From the NCBI GenBank assembly GCA_011037195.1, contig JAAEAF010004384.1, positions 1 through 64,000 of the forward strand: a stretch of 64,000 nucleotides of DNA, in the 5' to 3' direction. This document shows, in pieces, positions 1-12,500 of this stretch. Under the pieces are notes generated by a model. The model had not been told where the DNA came from. It made no database searches and saw only the letters and a program-made list of their open reading frames with translations. The first letter of the stretch is position 1, and every line of letters begins with the position of its first letter. Position numbers and translations under genes: made by a program. This DNA comes from Triatoma infestans (taxonomy: Eukaryota; Arthropoda; Insecta; Hemiptera; Reduviidae).

Positions 1-86
1 CTGACCTTCTTGTCCCCTGCCGAGTCGTCCGTCACGCTATCCCCGATGCTCCTTCCTTCCCTTTTTCCCCTCGTGCCTGGCCCCAC

Positions 87-377
87 TTGTCTGGTTGTCG
101 CTTGGCCGACCCCAATTATTTCCTTCCCCAGCCGGTTGACCTTGTCCTGTCGTCTTCGGTCATGGACATGACTGATCGTGGGAGATTAATCAGGTCCGAG
201 AGCGGTTCCCCCAATGCTCCTCTTACCACTATCGGCTGGGTGATGTCAGGTCCGTTTCCCGTAGTCAAGCCACGTAGAGTCCATTTCCACCCTAATGTCG
301 TGGATAATACTTCTGACTCTAAGGCGTATAGGCATAGAGTTTTAACGCTATATGGCCCGAGTGGATGGTGGCAATAA
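87..377 (+). pseudogene. BEL/Pao protease (DUF1758) C-terminal fragment
   Basis: A 96-codon open stretch carries the motif LADPNYFLPQPVDLVLSSSV followed by TTIGWVMSGP. In BEL/Pao proteases this segment normally reads 'LADP..F..P..VDLLLGAD....GWVLSGP', the end of the retropepsin-like domain. The upstream catalytic Asp is not in the window. The usual GAD is replaced by SSS, so this copy looks degenerate. Confidence 0.7.
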
Positions 378-787
378 GGACAGTGGTCGTTCGGAGCCAC
401 CGCAAATCGCTCGTGTCTCCTCTAACCACCAGTCTGACTCTTCCCCTCGTCCTCTCCGCTCTGAACCTCCTCGACTCCCCTCAAACCCCTCTTCCGTCTG
501 CCCCCCAAAAACCCCTTCTGCCCCCTCCTATTCCCTTTTGGCCCCCTCGCCCACATCGAAGTCCTTGGCTTCGTCTCCCTTCGCTTCCCCAGACTTGCCC
601 ACGCCCCCTGTGAATCCGGCCTCCTCGTCGCCCGTTCCCTCCACTGTTCAGCCTGCCCCGCCCTTCTCCCTCCCCCCGTCAAACCCTGGGTTCCTCAATC
701 CCCGATTTGTCGCCCTCTCTCCCGACTCATGCCTGGACTCTTCCTGTCATCCCCATTAGCCTTTCGTCTAAGTAATCGTCTTCTACC
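378..787 (+). other. Proline/serine-rich C-rich spacer between protease and reverse transcriptase
   Basis: About 400 bases are extremely pyrimidine-rich (long runs of cccct and tccc) and code for Pro/Ser/Leu-rich sequence in more than one frame. The frame continuing from the protease region runs 352-759. It has no recognisable domain. It separates the protease and reverse-transcriptase regions, so it may be a disordered linker of the Pol polyprotein or an expanded low-complexity tract. Confidence 0.5.
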
Positions 788-2051
788 ATGACTAAGCCCG
801 TCACGATTGACCCCACTCTCAATCAGCTTTTTGAAAAAATGTTCGTCCTGGAGTCAGTCCCTGAGGCTTCCCCGTTGACCCCCGACGAATTGAAGGCCGA
901 GGAATTATTTCGCAAGTCTTGCACCCGTCTCCCCAATGGCCGTTTCTGTGTCGGACTCCCATTTAAATCTCACCCCTCCTGTCTTAGGGAATCGAGTATG
1001 ATCGCACTTCGCCGCCTGTTCCAAATGGAATCCCATCACAAGAAACATCCCCAATTACGCGAGCCTTACGTCGCCTTTATGGATGACTACCTTGCAGCCG
1101 GTCATATGGAATTGGCCCCTCCCCTCGCCCCTGGTCAAGTGGCATATTATATTCCTCTCATATGGTCCGTCGGCCCAACGACCCTCCGGAAAAGGTCAGA
1201 GTGGTCTTTAATGCGTCCCAGAAGACGTCCTCCGGCCTGTCGTTAAACGAATTACTCCTGCCTGGTCCCCGCCTCTAGTTGGATATCTGGAAGGGCTGTT
1301 ACCCGTTTTCGTCTGCATCGGTGGGTATTCACTGCAGACATCAGACAGATGTTTCGGCAAATCCAGCACCCTCCACATGACCGAGACCTGCTACGCATTC
1401 TTTGGCGTCCCGACCCTTCTCAACCCATCAAGGACTACCGCCTTACTTTTGGCCAGTCGAGTGTTGCAGGAGTTAGCCATTACTCACCAAACGACTCATC
1501 CACAGGCGGCCAATGTCCTACTCCATCAAACATATGTCGACGACCTCACCGGAGGCGGTCCCACATGCCATGCTGCACTTCAAGTTCGCGACGAGATGAT
1601 CCTCTTACTCAAGCAGGCCCAAACTGAGCTAAGAAAGTGGGCCGCTAATCACCCCAACCTCCTGTCTGGTATTCCTCCCGACCACCTGCTCCCCTCAATG
1701 ACCTCTGTGTCCCTAGAAGAGGATGACGCCGGCCTAAAAATTTTAGGTCTGTGCTGGAATCCAGCAAATGACTCATTCCATTTTAAAATTCGCCCCATTG
1801 CCAATATCACAACGAAGCGTCAACTTGCCAGTCAAATCGCCAAAATCTTTGACCCCTTAGGCTGGCTCATCCCTGTCACTGTCTGTGCCCGCGTTATCGT
1901 TGGCACCGTTAGTCAGCCCTCTTTTGAGTGGGATGACTCCCTCCCTCTATCCATTAGTCAGGACTGGTCCCAGTTCGCCAGTCAATTGCCCCGTTTGTCT
2001 CAAGTCAATATTCCTCGTCTCTTGACTCCCCACAAAGCCGACATGGCCTAG
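788..2051 (+). pseudogene. BEL/Pao reverse transcriptase, frameshifted
   Basis: The N-terminal part (788-1246) has the BEL features GRFCVGLPFK and PYVAFMDDYLAAGHMELAPP, the region just before the RT palm. After a frame break the RT continues at 1377-2051. It has the palm motif YVDD at 1533-1544, preceded by 'VLLHQT' and followed by LTGGG, then the thumb/connection segment with KILGLCWNP and KIFDPLGWLIPV, all typical of Pao-type RT. At least two frame changes lie between 1180 and 1380. This is a dead copy. Confidence 0.85.
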
Positions 2052-3552
2052 GTGGGTTTTGCCGACGCGTCTGAGCGCGGTTATGCTGCCGTCGTATATC
2101 TAGTGTCACTCCATCCCGATCACCCTGAGGTACGCCTTGTCATGTCCAAAGCTAGGATGGCCCCGTTAAAGATTGTCACCCTGCCACGCCTAGAGTTATG
2201 AGCTGCACATTTGCTGGCCGCCACACTTCGTCTGGTTCAAGCCCTATTTCCCGACTTATCGAAGGATAGTGTCTTTGCCTTTACTGACTCCTCAATTGTC
2301 TTGTCATGGATCACCGCTTCAACCCCTTTTGGTTTTTGTCGGAAACCGTGTTGCGGCCATTTTAGAAAAGATCCCATCGTCACAATGGTTCCACGTTCCG
2401 TCTTCCCTCAACCCTGCTGACTGTGCTTCCCGCGGCTCTAAGCCAAATGAATTAGCCCATCACCCGTTATGGTGGGAAGGTCCGCCTTGGTTAAAGTCTC
2501 CCTTGTCGTCGTGGCCCTTGGGAAGAGTCCGCCCAGATCTGACAGACCCTGTCGTGGCCTCTGAGGTTAGATCTCACTCCGTCACCGTGTCGGCTGTCGA
2601 CGCTGCTCAGCCCTTTTTGGATAGTCTGGAAAGCCGTTTCTCCAGTTTACTTACCCTGCAGAACGTAGTCGCCTGGGCTTGCCGTTTTATTCATAATGCC
2701 CGTCGGAAGTCGCCACCCTTGTCTGGATCCCTCTCCCCTCAAGAACTTCGCCTTGCATTGTCCCTTTTAATCCGTCGGGCACAAGCCCATTTCTTCCTTG
2801 ATGAGATTGTCGACTCCCAAGCTAATCGACCTAAGCTTCGACTTACAAGAACCCTTGGTCTCTTTGTCGACTCGGACGGTACTCTCCGTGTCGGGGGGCG
2901 TCTCCGTCAGGCAGATCTCCCTGGCTATACAAAATATCCCGCTCTCCTTCCGTCTAAACATCCCCTCACCTCCCTGATCGTATCTCAGGCCCACATTGTC
3001 AACTTACACGTCGGTCCAGCAGCCACACACGCTTACTTAAGGAACCGTTACTGGATCGTCAATGGACGAAATGTAGTTAGGCGTCTTTTAGCCAAGTGTA
3101 ATCAATGTTTCAGTGTCAAGCCTCAAGCCTTCAGCCCTCCAATGGGACAACCTCCCGCCGACCGTACTGCTTCTGCACGAGCCTTCAGTGTCACTGGAGT
3201 CGACTATGCCGGACCGTTCGCAGTCAAGGCCGTGTCGCTACGATCTGACAACGTCGTCAATGCCTATCTTGCCATCTTTGTATACTTCACGTCGAAGGCC
3301 GTCCATATTGAAGTTGTCTCGGACCTATCCACGCCAGCCTTTCTTGCCACCTATCGTCGCTTTGTCGCGCGACGAGGCCACCCCTCCCATGTCTGGTCGG
3401 ACAACGGCAGGAATTTCGCAGGTGCTGCCCGAGAACTCAAGAAGTTGGCTTCCCTCCTTGCCACACAAGACTTTCAGGAAAATGTCTTTCGGGAGTCAGC
3501 CAAGTACGAGACAAAGTGGCACTTTATTCCACCTCTGGGAGGCAGCTGTTAA
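2052..3552 (+). pseudogene. BEL/Pao RNase H and integrase, partly open
   Basis: RNase H starts just after a stop at 2049-2051 with FADASERGYAAVVY, and its TDSS motif lies near 2282-2295 before a frame change. The frame 2269-3552 then covers the RNase H tail (SSLNPADCASRG) and the integrase. The zinc-binding His residues are near 2992 and 3007 and the Cys pair at 3097-3108 (CNQC). The DDE core shows GVDYAGPF and SDNGRNF. The frame breaks at about 3540, before the WEAAVKSAK segment with the third acidic residue, which is read in another frame. The integrase is therefore split. Confidence 0.85.
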
Positions 3553-4077
3553 ATCAGCCAAGCGCCTGCTAAGCACTACCTTTGGTGCCCAGGTCCCACC
3601 TTGGAGACCTTAATGACCATCACTACACAAATTGAAGCTGTGCTCAATTCACGCCCATTGACCGCAATGTCCAGCTCGCCTGACGACTTGCAGGTACTGA
3701 CCCCCGGACATTTTCTTGTCGGCCGTCCATTAACTGCGCCACCCTCAGACCTATCTATCTCCGAGCGTACATCATTAAAATCTAAATGGGCCATGGCGCA
3801 GTTCACCGTCAATCAATTTTGGAGGAGATGGAAAAGGAATACCTACTCCAGCAACAACGCCTGGACAAGTGCAACACCCCTGACAACCCTGCCACGCTGG
3901 GCCAAGTCGTCATCGTCACGGAGGACAACCTTCCACCGCTCCAATGGTCACTGGGGCGGATCGTCAAACTGTTTCCCGGTCGGGATAATCAATCAGAGCC
4001 GTGTGGCCGAAGTAGCCACCTCGTCAGGGACGTTTAGGCGCCCCCTGAGGAAGCTGTGCCCGCTTCCCTCGCAATGA
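3553..4077 (+). pseudogene. BEL/Pao integrase C-terminal / DUF5641-like tail
   Basis: The segment has LMTITTQIEAVLNSRPLTAM and LTPGHFLVGRPLTAPP, the usual sequence after the integrase core in BEL/Pao and the start of the DUF5641 domain. A further frame change near 3790 moves the rest ('QFWRRW...L') to a second frame. The final residues read GRIVKLFPGRDNQSEP, the typical end of this domain. No product can be made across the breaks. Confidence 0.75.
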
Positions 4078-4109
4078 GTGGATCCTGGCGATTCCACTAC
4101 GGGAGAGGA

Positions 4110-4889
4110 TGTTGAGTCCTTAAGTGAGCAAGCGACCAAGTGACGTCAAGGGCCGTTGCTAAGAAACAAGCTACTTTTCCGGCCGGGCTGGCGCGTTTTT
4201 GAGGCGATCAGCCATTAAGTGATGTGTCTTCGTTTGGGTTGTGTATCTCGTCGCTTGGTACCACGTCGTTTTTGTCTGTCAATTCATTTCTTGTAATTTT
4301 AATTAAGAATTAAAGTGTGTGTCGTCTATTTTGTGTTGACCAGGCCACCCTTTGTGGTAATATTATATGTAGGTTCATTTTATATTTTAACCTTTGTCAG
4401 TCATTTCATTTCTTTACATTTTTTAATTAAGAACTAAAGTTTGTCTCGTCTAGTTTGTGTTGGCCAAGCCACTTTTCACATTACTTTTATATTTAACTTA
4501 TGTTAATTTCATATTTAATATTTTTTTCAATGATATTAGCCACATTTTCAATAATATTTTTTTGTCTGTCAATTCATTTCTTATAATTTTAATTAAGAAC
4601 TAGACGTTGTCTTGTCTATTTTGTGTTGGCCAAGCCACCTTTCACATTAATTTTTATATTTTAATTTATGTTAATTTCATATTTAATTTTTTGTCTGTCA
4701 ATTCGTAATTAAGAACTAAGTTTGTCTTGTCTATTTTGTGTTGGCCAGGCCACTTTTCATGTCAATTTTAGATTCTAATTAATGTGAATTTTATATTTAA
4801 ATTTTGTCTTGGTTTGTCTTTGAGACCTCACGCCCTGACATTTCTCCCGTCCCCAAAGGAATTTTTTTTTTTTTTTTATACCCCCAACA
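4110..4889 (+). repeat. Probable 3' LTR of the BEL/Pao element with internal tandem repeats
   Basis: The sequence changes at a purine-rich stretch (gggagagga, 4101-4109) resembling a polypurine tract. It is followed by TGTTGAGTCC, a normal LTR start, and the most likely end is cccccaaca at 4881-4889. Inside, four related units lie at about 4269-4360, 4396-4490, 4560-4650 and 4689-4760. Each holds a 'gtctgtcaattcattt'-like part and a 'gtgttggccaagccac'-like part. The 5' LTR is absent, so the borders cannot be confirmed by comparison. Confidence 0.55.
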
Positions 4890-4959
4890 TAGCGGAATCA
4901 AAAAGTAAGTTGAATGATCATTTGTTTTCAATTTTTCTTAATAAATACAATATGTTCAT

Positions 4960-7250
4960 TCTTTTGAGACCTTTGTTATGGAAAATGAATTTAATTTATA
5001 TTCACAAATTTTTCCAGAATATAAACTCGCCTGGGTACCTGCTCTTAAATTCTCAAAATTTGGTCGTGCCATTGGTGGTGTATGGAGTAAAAATTAAAAT
5101 TTGCAACAATTTCTGTTATTTTGTATACTAAAAACAATGTTTGCACGATTTTAATTAAGAGAGGTAATACTGAAATATTAGCCATTCCTTGGTATCTGAA
5201 CAGTAATTTTTGGGTAGATGAGTTTGCCAGGTTGTCTGATTTTTTTACAACATTGTTCTTATAATAATACCATACTAACTGGCGATTTTAATGCGAGGGT
5301 TGGCGTTTGACAGGCTCTCCCAGATGACCTTCGTATTGATAATATTAAATGTAATTTAATTAGGAATTCAAAAGATATCGTTTTAAATAGTAAAGGCTCT
5401 CGATTTTTGGAATTGTGTGACGATTACGATTTAATTATTCTAAATGTTCGCTTTGCCGGAGACTCTGAAGGAGAATTCACTGTTATCGATCTTGTTGTGT
5501 TTCTTTTGCCTGTATTCCGTTTATTGAAGACTTCGAACGTTGTGAATCGCAATATGTTAATGCTCAAACTAATCGACATCGGCGTTTCGTCCAAATTTGT
5601 TAACATCCTAAAAAATCTGTATTCTCAATCACGCTCAGCAGTGCGAGGGAGAGATGCAGTTTCTGAATTTTTTCCTGTGGATAGCGGAGTGAGACAAGGT
5701 TGTCTTCTGAGCCTCTTCTCTTCTTCCTCTTCCCTACATTTATCGATGATCTTCCTTCTGCACTTGAGGGTGGTTTTTCTGTTGGTAAACTGAAGATCAG
5801 CTCCCTACTATATGCCGATGACTCAGTGATTATCTCGGATAATCCTATCGGCTTGCAGAGGAATATTAATATTCTTGTAAAATATTGTCAGCAGTGGCAT
5901 TTAAATGTTAATTTAGAGAAGACAAAAGTAGTAGTTTTTAGAAAAGGGGGTAGATTGAGTTACGTTGAAAAATGGAAATTTAATGGTGTCCCAATCGAAA
6001 TAACTAATACTTATCTAAAGTATCTTATACTTATCTAAATAACTAAAGTATCTCGGTGTAACGTTGTCATCCCGTCACTCCTGTATGTACCAGTTTAAAG
6101 ATAAAGATTCAGTAGCAAAATTGGGGTGTGGAGTTGCTAGCATTTTCTTTACTAAATGAAGTCCCTCTAAAAGCCAAATACCGTGTATACAATAGTGTGT
6201 TACTTCCATAATCTGTTACGCTGCTCAAGTCTGGGGCTACCAACGTTTTGAGATTCTAGAACAATTTCAGAGGTATTTCTTCAAAAAGTTGTTTGCACTT
6301 CCTTCTACACCCCGTTCTTACATTTTGAATATTGAAACTGGGTTTACATTTACACTTTGCGCCTCCATTTTAAATTTTGTTTGAAGATCTTGTCTGTCAT
6401 CGATAATCTCTTTTCCAAAATTTAGCCTGCGAAATTGTAAGCAAAAATATACTTTGGTTCAAAGAATGGTCTAATTTAGCCCAAAAGTACTCCCTGACTT
6501 TCGATTTCTCCCTCGATAATTTGTCGGGTTGGGAGTCTCAATTTTCGGCGCTTTTGCAAACATAAAAACGGGTTAGTTTGGAGGAGTCTGTGAATCGCGC
6601 CATGAGCTCTGAGCGTTTTGTTTTGTACAGGACTTTGTTAGATACGAGCGACAAGCTCAATATATTTTATTCAATTCCGATATCCAACTAAAGCTTTCAG
6701 ATCTAAGGTGGCTCTTTAAACTGAGAAGTGAATTAATTTATTCAAATTATGCACCACGGGTTGATAAACTGGAAGAAAAGGAAAAATGTGCAATTAAATG
6801 CAAGGGAGGAGTATCATTTTCTGTGTGAGTGCCCTATCTTGTCCGATTTCGTTTAAGATGCTTGGGTGCGAAATTTGTTTCCGCTCAATTCGTAATAGAT
6901 TCTTACGTAATGTGTGTACTTGCAACAATTTTATGAATTATACCAGACAAGCCTGGAAGTATAGGTTCCGCCTCATTAAGGAGTTTAATTATTGATTTAT
7001 AATTCACAATCTCCTTTTATTTTTTGTTTATATCTATTTTTATTTGTACTTTTTATAGATAGTGTACTTATTTTTTGGTCATCATAATTACCATTATTTT
7101 TTTGATGTATATTTTTTTGTTTACCATGTATTCAATACCAAACTCTGACAGACGGCGTTAGCCATTGCTTATGTACTTAGTAAAGATTTTCTGTTTATGT
7201 ATTACTTTCAAATAAGTACAGTTATTATTATTACTATTTATTATTAAATC
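4960..7250 (+). mobile_element. Decayed non-LTR retrotransposon (LINE), sense
   Basis: An AP-endonuclease fragment with GDFNARVG lies near 5282-5310, followed by LELCDDYDLIILN (5407 on). A reverse-transcriptase portion follows with DSGVRQGCLL (about 5680-5709) and, after a frameshift, the catalytic LLYADDSVIIS near 5808-5840 and WHLNVNLEKTKVVVF. The 3' part is full of stops. A simple TTA-rich tract at 7210-7250 may be the 3' tail. Between the endonuclease and the RT the sequence is shortened. The LINE clade is not clear from what remains. Confidence 0.8.
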
Positions 7251-9560
7251 TCTCATGTGCTGGTAATAGTTATACGAGTATCTCCATTAGATTAATAAAA
7301 CAATAAAACATATACAAACCCTCTTCTGGAAATTCTTGGCCAAGGTCTTGAAACACTGTAAGTGGTAGGTACAGAATTGGCACTGGCAAAAGAGCGAAAG
7401 CTTAATTTTCCAATTAATCCAGCCAATGAGAACTTGAAAAAAAAAACATTACTTACAAAATAATAAGAAATTATAAAAATTTAAATTTTGTGAACATATT
7501 AAACTCACCTCACTAACAGAAGAATTCACAGCATGTATCTGTCGAGAATTTACTTTGGTATTCGATGTTCCCATACATCAGAAATATCACAGACTTTTAC
7601 AGATTGTTTAAATGTTTACTAATAATTGAACCGTTCAAAAAAATAATTCCATTTAATCTAAATAAATTACTACCAACAACGGGAAGCAATAAATATTTTT
7701 GGTTGCAGGAAGATTCTTAACGAAGTATTTTGGCGTACAAATTCATGAAGGAACATTTATTTGCATGAATTAACACATTTTGCTGATACTAAATTGCCAG
7801 GAAACAGTCTATTCTAATTTTAACCTTCCTAACTGACAAGATTTTAACGAAAAACCTGCCCCGGTGTTGGATCTACGAACTTCAATGGATAAAGGATTTT
7901 TAAAAGTGAGGTTTGTTACCTGCGACAACACATCCGTTAGCGATATGCTGCTGAATTAATCTCCATTAGTATATTTATACTTAATAATTTTCAGTTAATT
8001 TCTTCTCATAGTTTAATAGCGTAGTTTCATTAAGACTCTAATATCCCCTTCCATTTGAGTCCTGATGAAGATAACCAAAATTGTCCGAAACATTGAACTT
8101 TTAACTCTTTTCAAGTTAAAGAAAATTTCATTTTTGGCCACTGCCAACTATCGTTGCACTTGTATTTTCACTAAGATTTTTTATATTAGATAGATTCATG
8201 TAGAAATACTTTTTGTATCATTTTATAAATAAAACATTCTTGCGTTTCTGATTTTGAAGGATAACTGTGAATATTCTCGAAGCGTAATGACCAGCATAAA
8301 TTTCTCAACTTTGGAACCAAAATAGTTATTTTATGCAAGGAAATGGTATTACTTTGGTATAAAATTAGATAAAATTGTTGTTACATCATTATTTTCATTT
8401 TAAAGTTTTTATTTAAAAAAAATTAATTCCTTTTTAATATAAAGTTGTGTGGGGGGGGAGCTTTGATTATGTAATAAATTTTTTTTGACGTATGAGATAA
8501 AAGTTTGAAATAGAAGCTAACACTTCTACTTCCTTATTTTAAATACACAAGCCTTATGATTTTTTTTTGTTCATTTCTTCTGAAATTCATGTCTTCAAAG
8601 AGAAAAAAAGGTTAATGCTTCCTACGCTTAACGGATGACGGGTAGTAGGGGTACATTTTATTGCTTACTACTTGTATTAAACTCTTATAAACAAAATTTA
8701 TAAATTGACTTTTTAATAAACATGTTGATGATTTATTTTGGGAAATGTGCACGCTAGTTGGTGAATCCTAACCTATTTTTGTGTTCTTTGGTATGTGTTC
8801 CTGGTGTTTTCGCCTTAGTTTTAATCATTTTTAGCACTTGTAAATTATTTTGTTTTATTTGAATAAAAGTTAATTAGATTTTTCCTCTTAGACAAATCTA
8901 CTTATCAATAATTTATCAGCATTATCAGAGGGTACATAAATATTTTGTTCTCAGTTTTTAAAAGAAGATTAAAGTTGCTTAAAAATGAAGTTAGGAACTT
9001 TCATTTGTTCTTTAGAGGATTCAGATTTAAAATATATTGTTCGCTCATTTTCATACAACTTTCTGAAGACTTTAGGTACAAATTTTAATTAATGAATGGT
9101 AAATTCTTAACAGCATACTGCACAAATATTCCAAAAGTAGTGATTGGAAAGAATATATTTTCAACAATTACCAATTATAATTTCAAAATTTGTTAATAAA
9201 CGACATTGATAAAAATGTTATGGATAAAAAAAAACTGGCATTTTAATGGATATTATTTTACATTTTTCATAGAATTTGATTTGATTTATTGGATGTCACC
9301 GGAAGGTGGTGAACATTGTAAAAGTTATGTGACAGAAGAAAATGAAATTTAATGTCCGAGTTAAGGAGAAAAAGAATAAGAGCTTTACAAGTTTGAATAG
9401 TTGATGGAAGTGATTGCAGTTGGAATGATCAATTTTCCAACTGAGCAGTGAATGATCTGTATCCTAAGTAATTATTTATATTTTATTATATATATTTTTT
9501 TCATACGTCGACAGTGAATTGATTTATTTGTTTATTGAGTTTAAAATGAATCTTGTTCCA
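7251..9560. other. Intergenic AT-rich sequence upstream of the PARG-like gene
   Basis: I see no coding region here. The interval contains a hammerhead-like or hairpin-type repeat motif at 8062-8091, a run of G at 8452-8459, and the first copy of a 92-bp repeat at 9176-9267. The promoter of the PARG-like gene and any non-coding first exon should lie here. A TATA-like TATATAAAG at 9567-9575 is only about 15 bases before the chosen ATG, so it is more likely chance in AT-rich DNA or a downstream alternative. Confidence 0.4.
9176..9267 (+). repeat. 92-bp direct repeat, copy 1
   Basis: This stretch is identical over 92 bases, including a nine-A run, to 9769-9860. The two copies are offset by 593 bases and flank the first coding exon of the PARG-like gene. 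Confidence 0.9.
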
Positions 9561-9589
9561 GATACATATATAAAGTAAAGAGGATAACA

Positions 9590-12500
9590 ATGGCTCTGGT
9601 GATGCTTCCCTGTGATTTACCTTGGTGGCCTACCATTGTACATCACCTTACCCAGATTTCAACGGCCACTAATGCAGGGGATTTAATAGAATCAATGCAG
9701 AGAATTCACAATTTATGCAAGTGAGATTTATTGAAAAAATAAAATGATAAAATTTAGTTAAGATCGAATATAATTTCAAAATTTGTTAATAAACGACATT
9801 GATAAAAATGTTATGGATAAAAAAAAACTGGCATTTTAATGGATATTATTTTACATTTTTTCAAGCATACATTTTTTACATTTTTTCAAGGAGAAGCTTC
9901 AAAAAGTCTTCGATTTATTCATATATCAGGAAAGATTCATATGTAACAGTTATAAAAATATCAAACCAGGGCCAATTCTCAATCATTAATATAATTTTGC
10001 TTCTTTAAGAACTCAGTTTTTGTGATTCAATAGCCTTAAAGAAGGGAGCTGGACTCCCTCGAGGAGATCCCATGTTTGAGTCCAGCAATGGTCGAATGTT
10101 CCCCTTAGATTTTCTATTCCCATGAGTCCGTATAGCTCTGTAACGAGAGTAGGCTTCGGGGGGGCACAATAAATCTTTCATGTATAGTTGCGTAAAATGT
10201 TATAAAATGCGGAAGAATGAGTTTATCTGGTGGGCAACCAGAAGTTTGCTGACCTCAATAGTTACATTATATCCAATTGCTAATTAATAACTTTTTTTTT
10301 TTGTACTAATTAATATTATTTTTAGTGTCGGCTTGGACCCGGATGAAGCAGAAACTTCTGATGTTGATGTCTTTAATGGTTTCCATCAATTTCTTGATGA
10401 ATTGAATGATGAAGAAAAGTTTAGTTTTTTTAACCATACTCTTCCATGTATTGCTCAAAGAGCTATAGATCTAAAAAGACTGAGGCCACCAAATGGTCTG
10501 CATTTTAGTTTGCAGCAGCAAGGTAAGTTCAAGTTACTTTCTTTGTTCAAAATAGAAGGCATTGCCTTTCGTACATTTAAACATCCGTAAGTAATAATTG
10601 CCCACTTCACAGTAGAGTACTCTTGTTAAAATGAAGTGGGTCTAATGTAGTAGTTATGAGCATGGACTTGTAACTGAGAGGTCCCCCGTTAAAATGATAA
10701 ATTTAGATTCATTTAAAAATTTGAATGGTGAAATATGTGCTTCCCCTACCGAGAACGATACACCTAATTTGGTAGTTGGACGTTAAGCTCGCCTGAAAAA
10801 ATTATTACTTTACTCTTGTTGGGTGTAAATGTGTGCTATTTTGTACTAAAATGATTGACCACATATTCTTTTAAGGCCCTCGTAATTGATATATACCTTT
10901 GCGTCATAACCTGGGCCTATTTCTGCATCCCAGAGGAAACCAATATAAAACTTCTCTCGGTATACGGCCATATCACTGGATGGTCTGTCTTACCAGCCCG
11001 TCTAGAACAGTTTCTTTATAATCTCGTTTGGCACTCAATTGAGGCGCGACGCTTTGATGTTTCTCCGATCGTAACCGAGAATCGAGAATCTTTTTTTCTT
11101 CTCGCGATGAGTAAATACATGCCTTTCGACATACATGAGAATCCTCTCAACAGTAACCATAATCTTTCTGTGTATTTTGCTTCATAGAATTCCAGTAGCC
11201 TTAAATTATTTCATATACCTGTAAACCCTCTTAACACCGATATCAGCGGTCCCCGAACCAAAGTCTCTTTAAATTATAAGTTGTCCAAATTTTATACTCT
11301 TCACCATTCCTATTAGTGCTCTCCTACAATAATCCCCCCCCCCGGTGTTAGTTTCGGTAGTGCGAAAGTATACACTATACAGTAGCTTCCGAAACATAAA
11401 ATCATTCCGTGTCACTACCATCTGTCAGCAGCATATAGCAACGCGTTCATATGTGTCAGTTTATGAACATTAATTAACGTTACATGTGCCTTTACAAACT
11501 TTTTTTTCCTAACATAAATATGTAATTTTATAAATAAATTCTAACCTTTTAATAGGTGATCGTGTAGAATACAATAGAGATTTTGTAGCATCCCTTTTAG
11601 CGCATGGATTTTTTTCTACATTTCCAAAACGAACATTAAAAACTCATCCAACTTTGCAAGATTTCAATTTTACCAATTTCTTTCGATACCTTCATTTGTA
11701 AGTACGATAGATAATAAAAAAATATGAAATTATGTAAATAAAAAAAATTAAAAATGCAATTCAATTTTGTTATAGGGAACATCAGAAATGTAAATTTCGC
11801 AGTCTATTACATTATTTTAACTATATGGGAAGATGTACTCCACAGAAGAAGATATTTCTATCCAGAAAGGTAGCTATTTATAATTAAATCAACAATTGAT
11901 ATTATAGATGTTGGAGAAAGTGCTGTCTAGAAGATAGATTGTGGCTTCTTTGCATGTCTGAATTTTTATACTGAACATTTGTAAAGGGGATGATTCTGTA
12001 AGTGTAATTTCCTATGCATCGGTGTGCGAAATAAAGATCTCTATGAGAATCTGAGAGTCACACTTTAAACATGTAGTCTACTAAAATGATTAATGCGATA
12101 ATTATGCGGGTTCAGCATACCCGTATAGGCCGACTCACCAGTTAAACACTAGCTCAACACCATCTGCATATTCCTCACTTTTACATAAACCTAGAAACAA
12201 ACACCCAAGGGAACCATGCGTGATCTTTTACGCCTCAGTAGCTATTCGGCTTTTGCTCCCTCTTTATATCTGCATCGCATAGTGGAATATCTGGTGAATA
12301 TTGAATTAACTAATTTAACTTAAATTTAACTAATTGTGATTATTATTAATAATCAGGTAATGCATAGTAGCCATTGGTTAACACTTGATGATTGGGAGCA
12401 GTGTAAATTACCTCTGTGTCCTCTTTTAATTCGTCGACAAGGTGATATTTATTCTATTGGTTCAGATCATGTTATCGTATGTTCTACAACGAATCGAATT

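Larger units (their letters stand above)
1..4889 (+). mobile_element. BEL/Pao LTR retrotransposon, decayed, 5' end outside window
   Basis: The order of remnants is that of a BEL/Pao pol gene: aspartic protease (DUF1758-like), reverse transcriptase with YVDD, RNase H, zinc-binding and DDE integrase, then a short C-terminal domain and a 3' LTR. Gag and the 5' LTR lie outside the window. Reading is broken by several stops and frameshifts, for example near 1190-1370, 2049, 2201 and 3540, so the copy cannot be autonomous. The region is clearly more GC-rich than the rest of the window, which marks it as foreign. The family assignment rests on the domain order and on residues described in the sub-entries. 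Confidence 0.9.

Noticed and set aside
4784..5131. 115-codon open frame after the BEL element
   Set aside because: Composition-driven reading through AT-rich DNA. No domain, and it spans the LTR end and unrelated sequence.
10855..11187. 110-codon open frame in PARG-like intron 2
   Set aside because: No recognisable domain, no matching splice phases and no PARG similarity. Exons 2 and 3 join in frame without it.
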